A program made the position numbers and the translations under genes. From the NCBI GenBank assembly GCA_964424125.1, contig CAYRHS010000190.1:1-5406 (forward strand): a DNA stretch of 5,406 bases, read 5' to 3'. This DNA comes from CAYRHS01 sp964424125. GTDB taxonomy: Bacteria; Actinomycetota; Acidimicrobiia; IMCC26256; JAOSJL01. The notes below the pieces were generated by a model, which saw only the letters and a program-made list of their open reading frames with translations, was not told the origin of the DNA and ran no database searches. Position 1 is the stretch's first letter. Each line of letters starts with the position of its first letter. This document shows positions 5,210-5,406 of this stretch, piece after piece.

Positions 5210-5406
5210 CCCAGCCACTGACGTCGCCCGCACCGGACGGGCTCCGGGGAGCACACGCCAACGTCGCCAGCCGCGGCGCGGCGGTGGTCGTCGACTCGAT
5301 CGCGATCGTCGTCCTCTACTACGCGGGAATCGGGCTGGTGACGCTGGTCTGGGCGCTGATCCACCTCGAGCGGCTCTGGGCGGAGAACCGCTTTACCGTC
5401 GAGGGA
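5206..5406 (+). CDS. RDD-family membrane protein, N-terminal part (cut by window edge)
   Basis: Only the first 67 residues are inside the window. They show a short cytoplasmic-looking N-terminus, then SRGAAVVVDSIAIVV, with Arg23, Ala26 and Asp30 in the R-x2-A-x3-D pattern that begins the RDD domain. This merges into one long hydrophobic segment (about 25-54), followed by the charged HLERLWAENR. RDD proteins are small multi-span membrane proteins of mostly unknown role; some have been linked to ion transport. The ATG is fixed by the four-base ATGA overlap with the preceding stop, with AAGAG immediately ahead as a poor ribosome binding site, consistent with translational coupling. The rest of the domain must lie downstream. 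Confidence 0.8.
   Translation, partial: MTQPLTSPAPDGLRGAHANVASRGAAVVVDSIAIVVLYYAGIGLVTLVWALIHLERLWAENRFTVEG

Noticed and set aside
5297..5308. Palindrome CGATCGCGATCG
   Set aside because: It is short, lies in the coding sequence for Ser-Ile-Ala-Ile-Val, and GATC/CGCG-type palindromes are expected by chance at this GC content.

Overview
The window is very GC-rich (about 70% by eye). Codons end mostly in G or C, and two of the seven genes start with GTG. The HhH-GPD glycosylase-like gene belongs to a small family I know mainly from Actinobacteria. These points suggest a high-GC actinobacterium, perhaps an environmental Acidimicrobiia-like lineage, but the species cannot be fixed from this sequence. 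I see no rRNA, tRNA, insertion sequence, CRISPR array or integrase.

Layout, left to right: (1) an NAD(P)-dependent aldehyde dehydrogenase on the minus strand, from a GTG at 1183 and cut by the left window edge. (2) A 168-bp divergent intergenic region with a strong hairpin. (3) A plus-strand pair: a lipoprotein substrate-binding protein of the branched-chain amino acid (Peripla_BP_6) type (1352-2563), then, 10 bases later, a 2-oxoglutarate/Fe(II) oxygenase of the prolyl-4-hydroxylase-like type (2574-3218). (4) A short convergent junction holding a perfect 20-bp palindrome. (5) Two minus-strand genes: an XRE/Cro-type helix-turn-helix regulator (3248-3688) and, upstream of it, an HhH-GPD base-excision-repair-like protein (3802-4383). 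The 113 bases between them are AT-rich and contain inverted repeats. (6) A second divergent junction. (7) A plus-strand pair with an ATGA overlap: an uncharacterised 243-residue protein (4478-5209) and an RDD-family membrane protein cut by the right edge (5206-5406).

How the genes may work together: the binding protein and oxygenase look like one transcription unit, so they may share a small-molecule ligand or substrate. No permease or ATPase gene is visible beside them. The uncharacterised protein and the RDD protein are translationally coupled and probably act together at the membrane. The XRE regulator has its own AT-rich leader with an operator-like palindrome, which suggests autoregulation.

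The least expected signal is one 16-bp perfect palindrome (CGATTCCGCGGAATCG) that occurs twice. One copy overlaps the 3' end of the XRE gene and the other lies 633 bp away inside the glycosylase gene. I do not see a clear novel defence or mobile system; most of the window reads as ordinary chromosomal genes with a few regulatory oddities.
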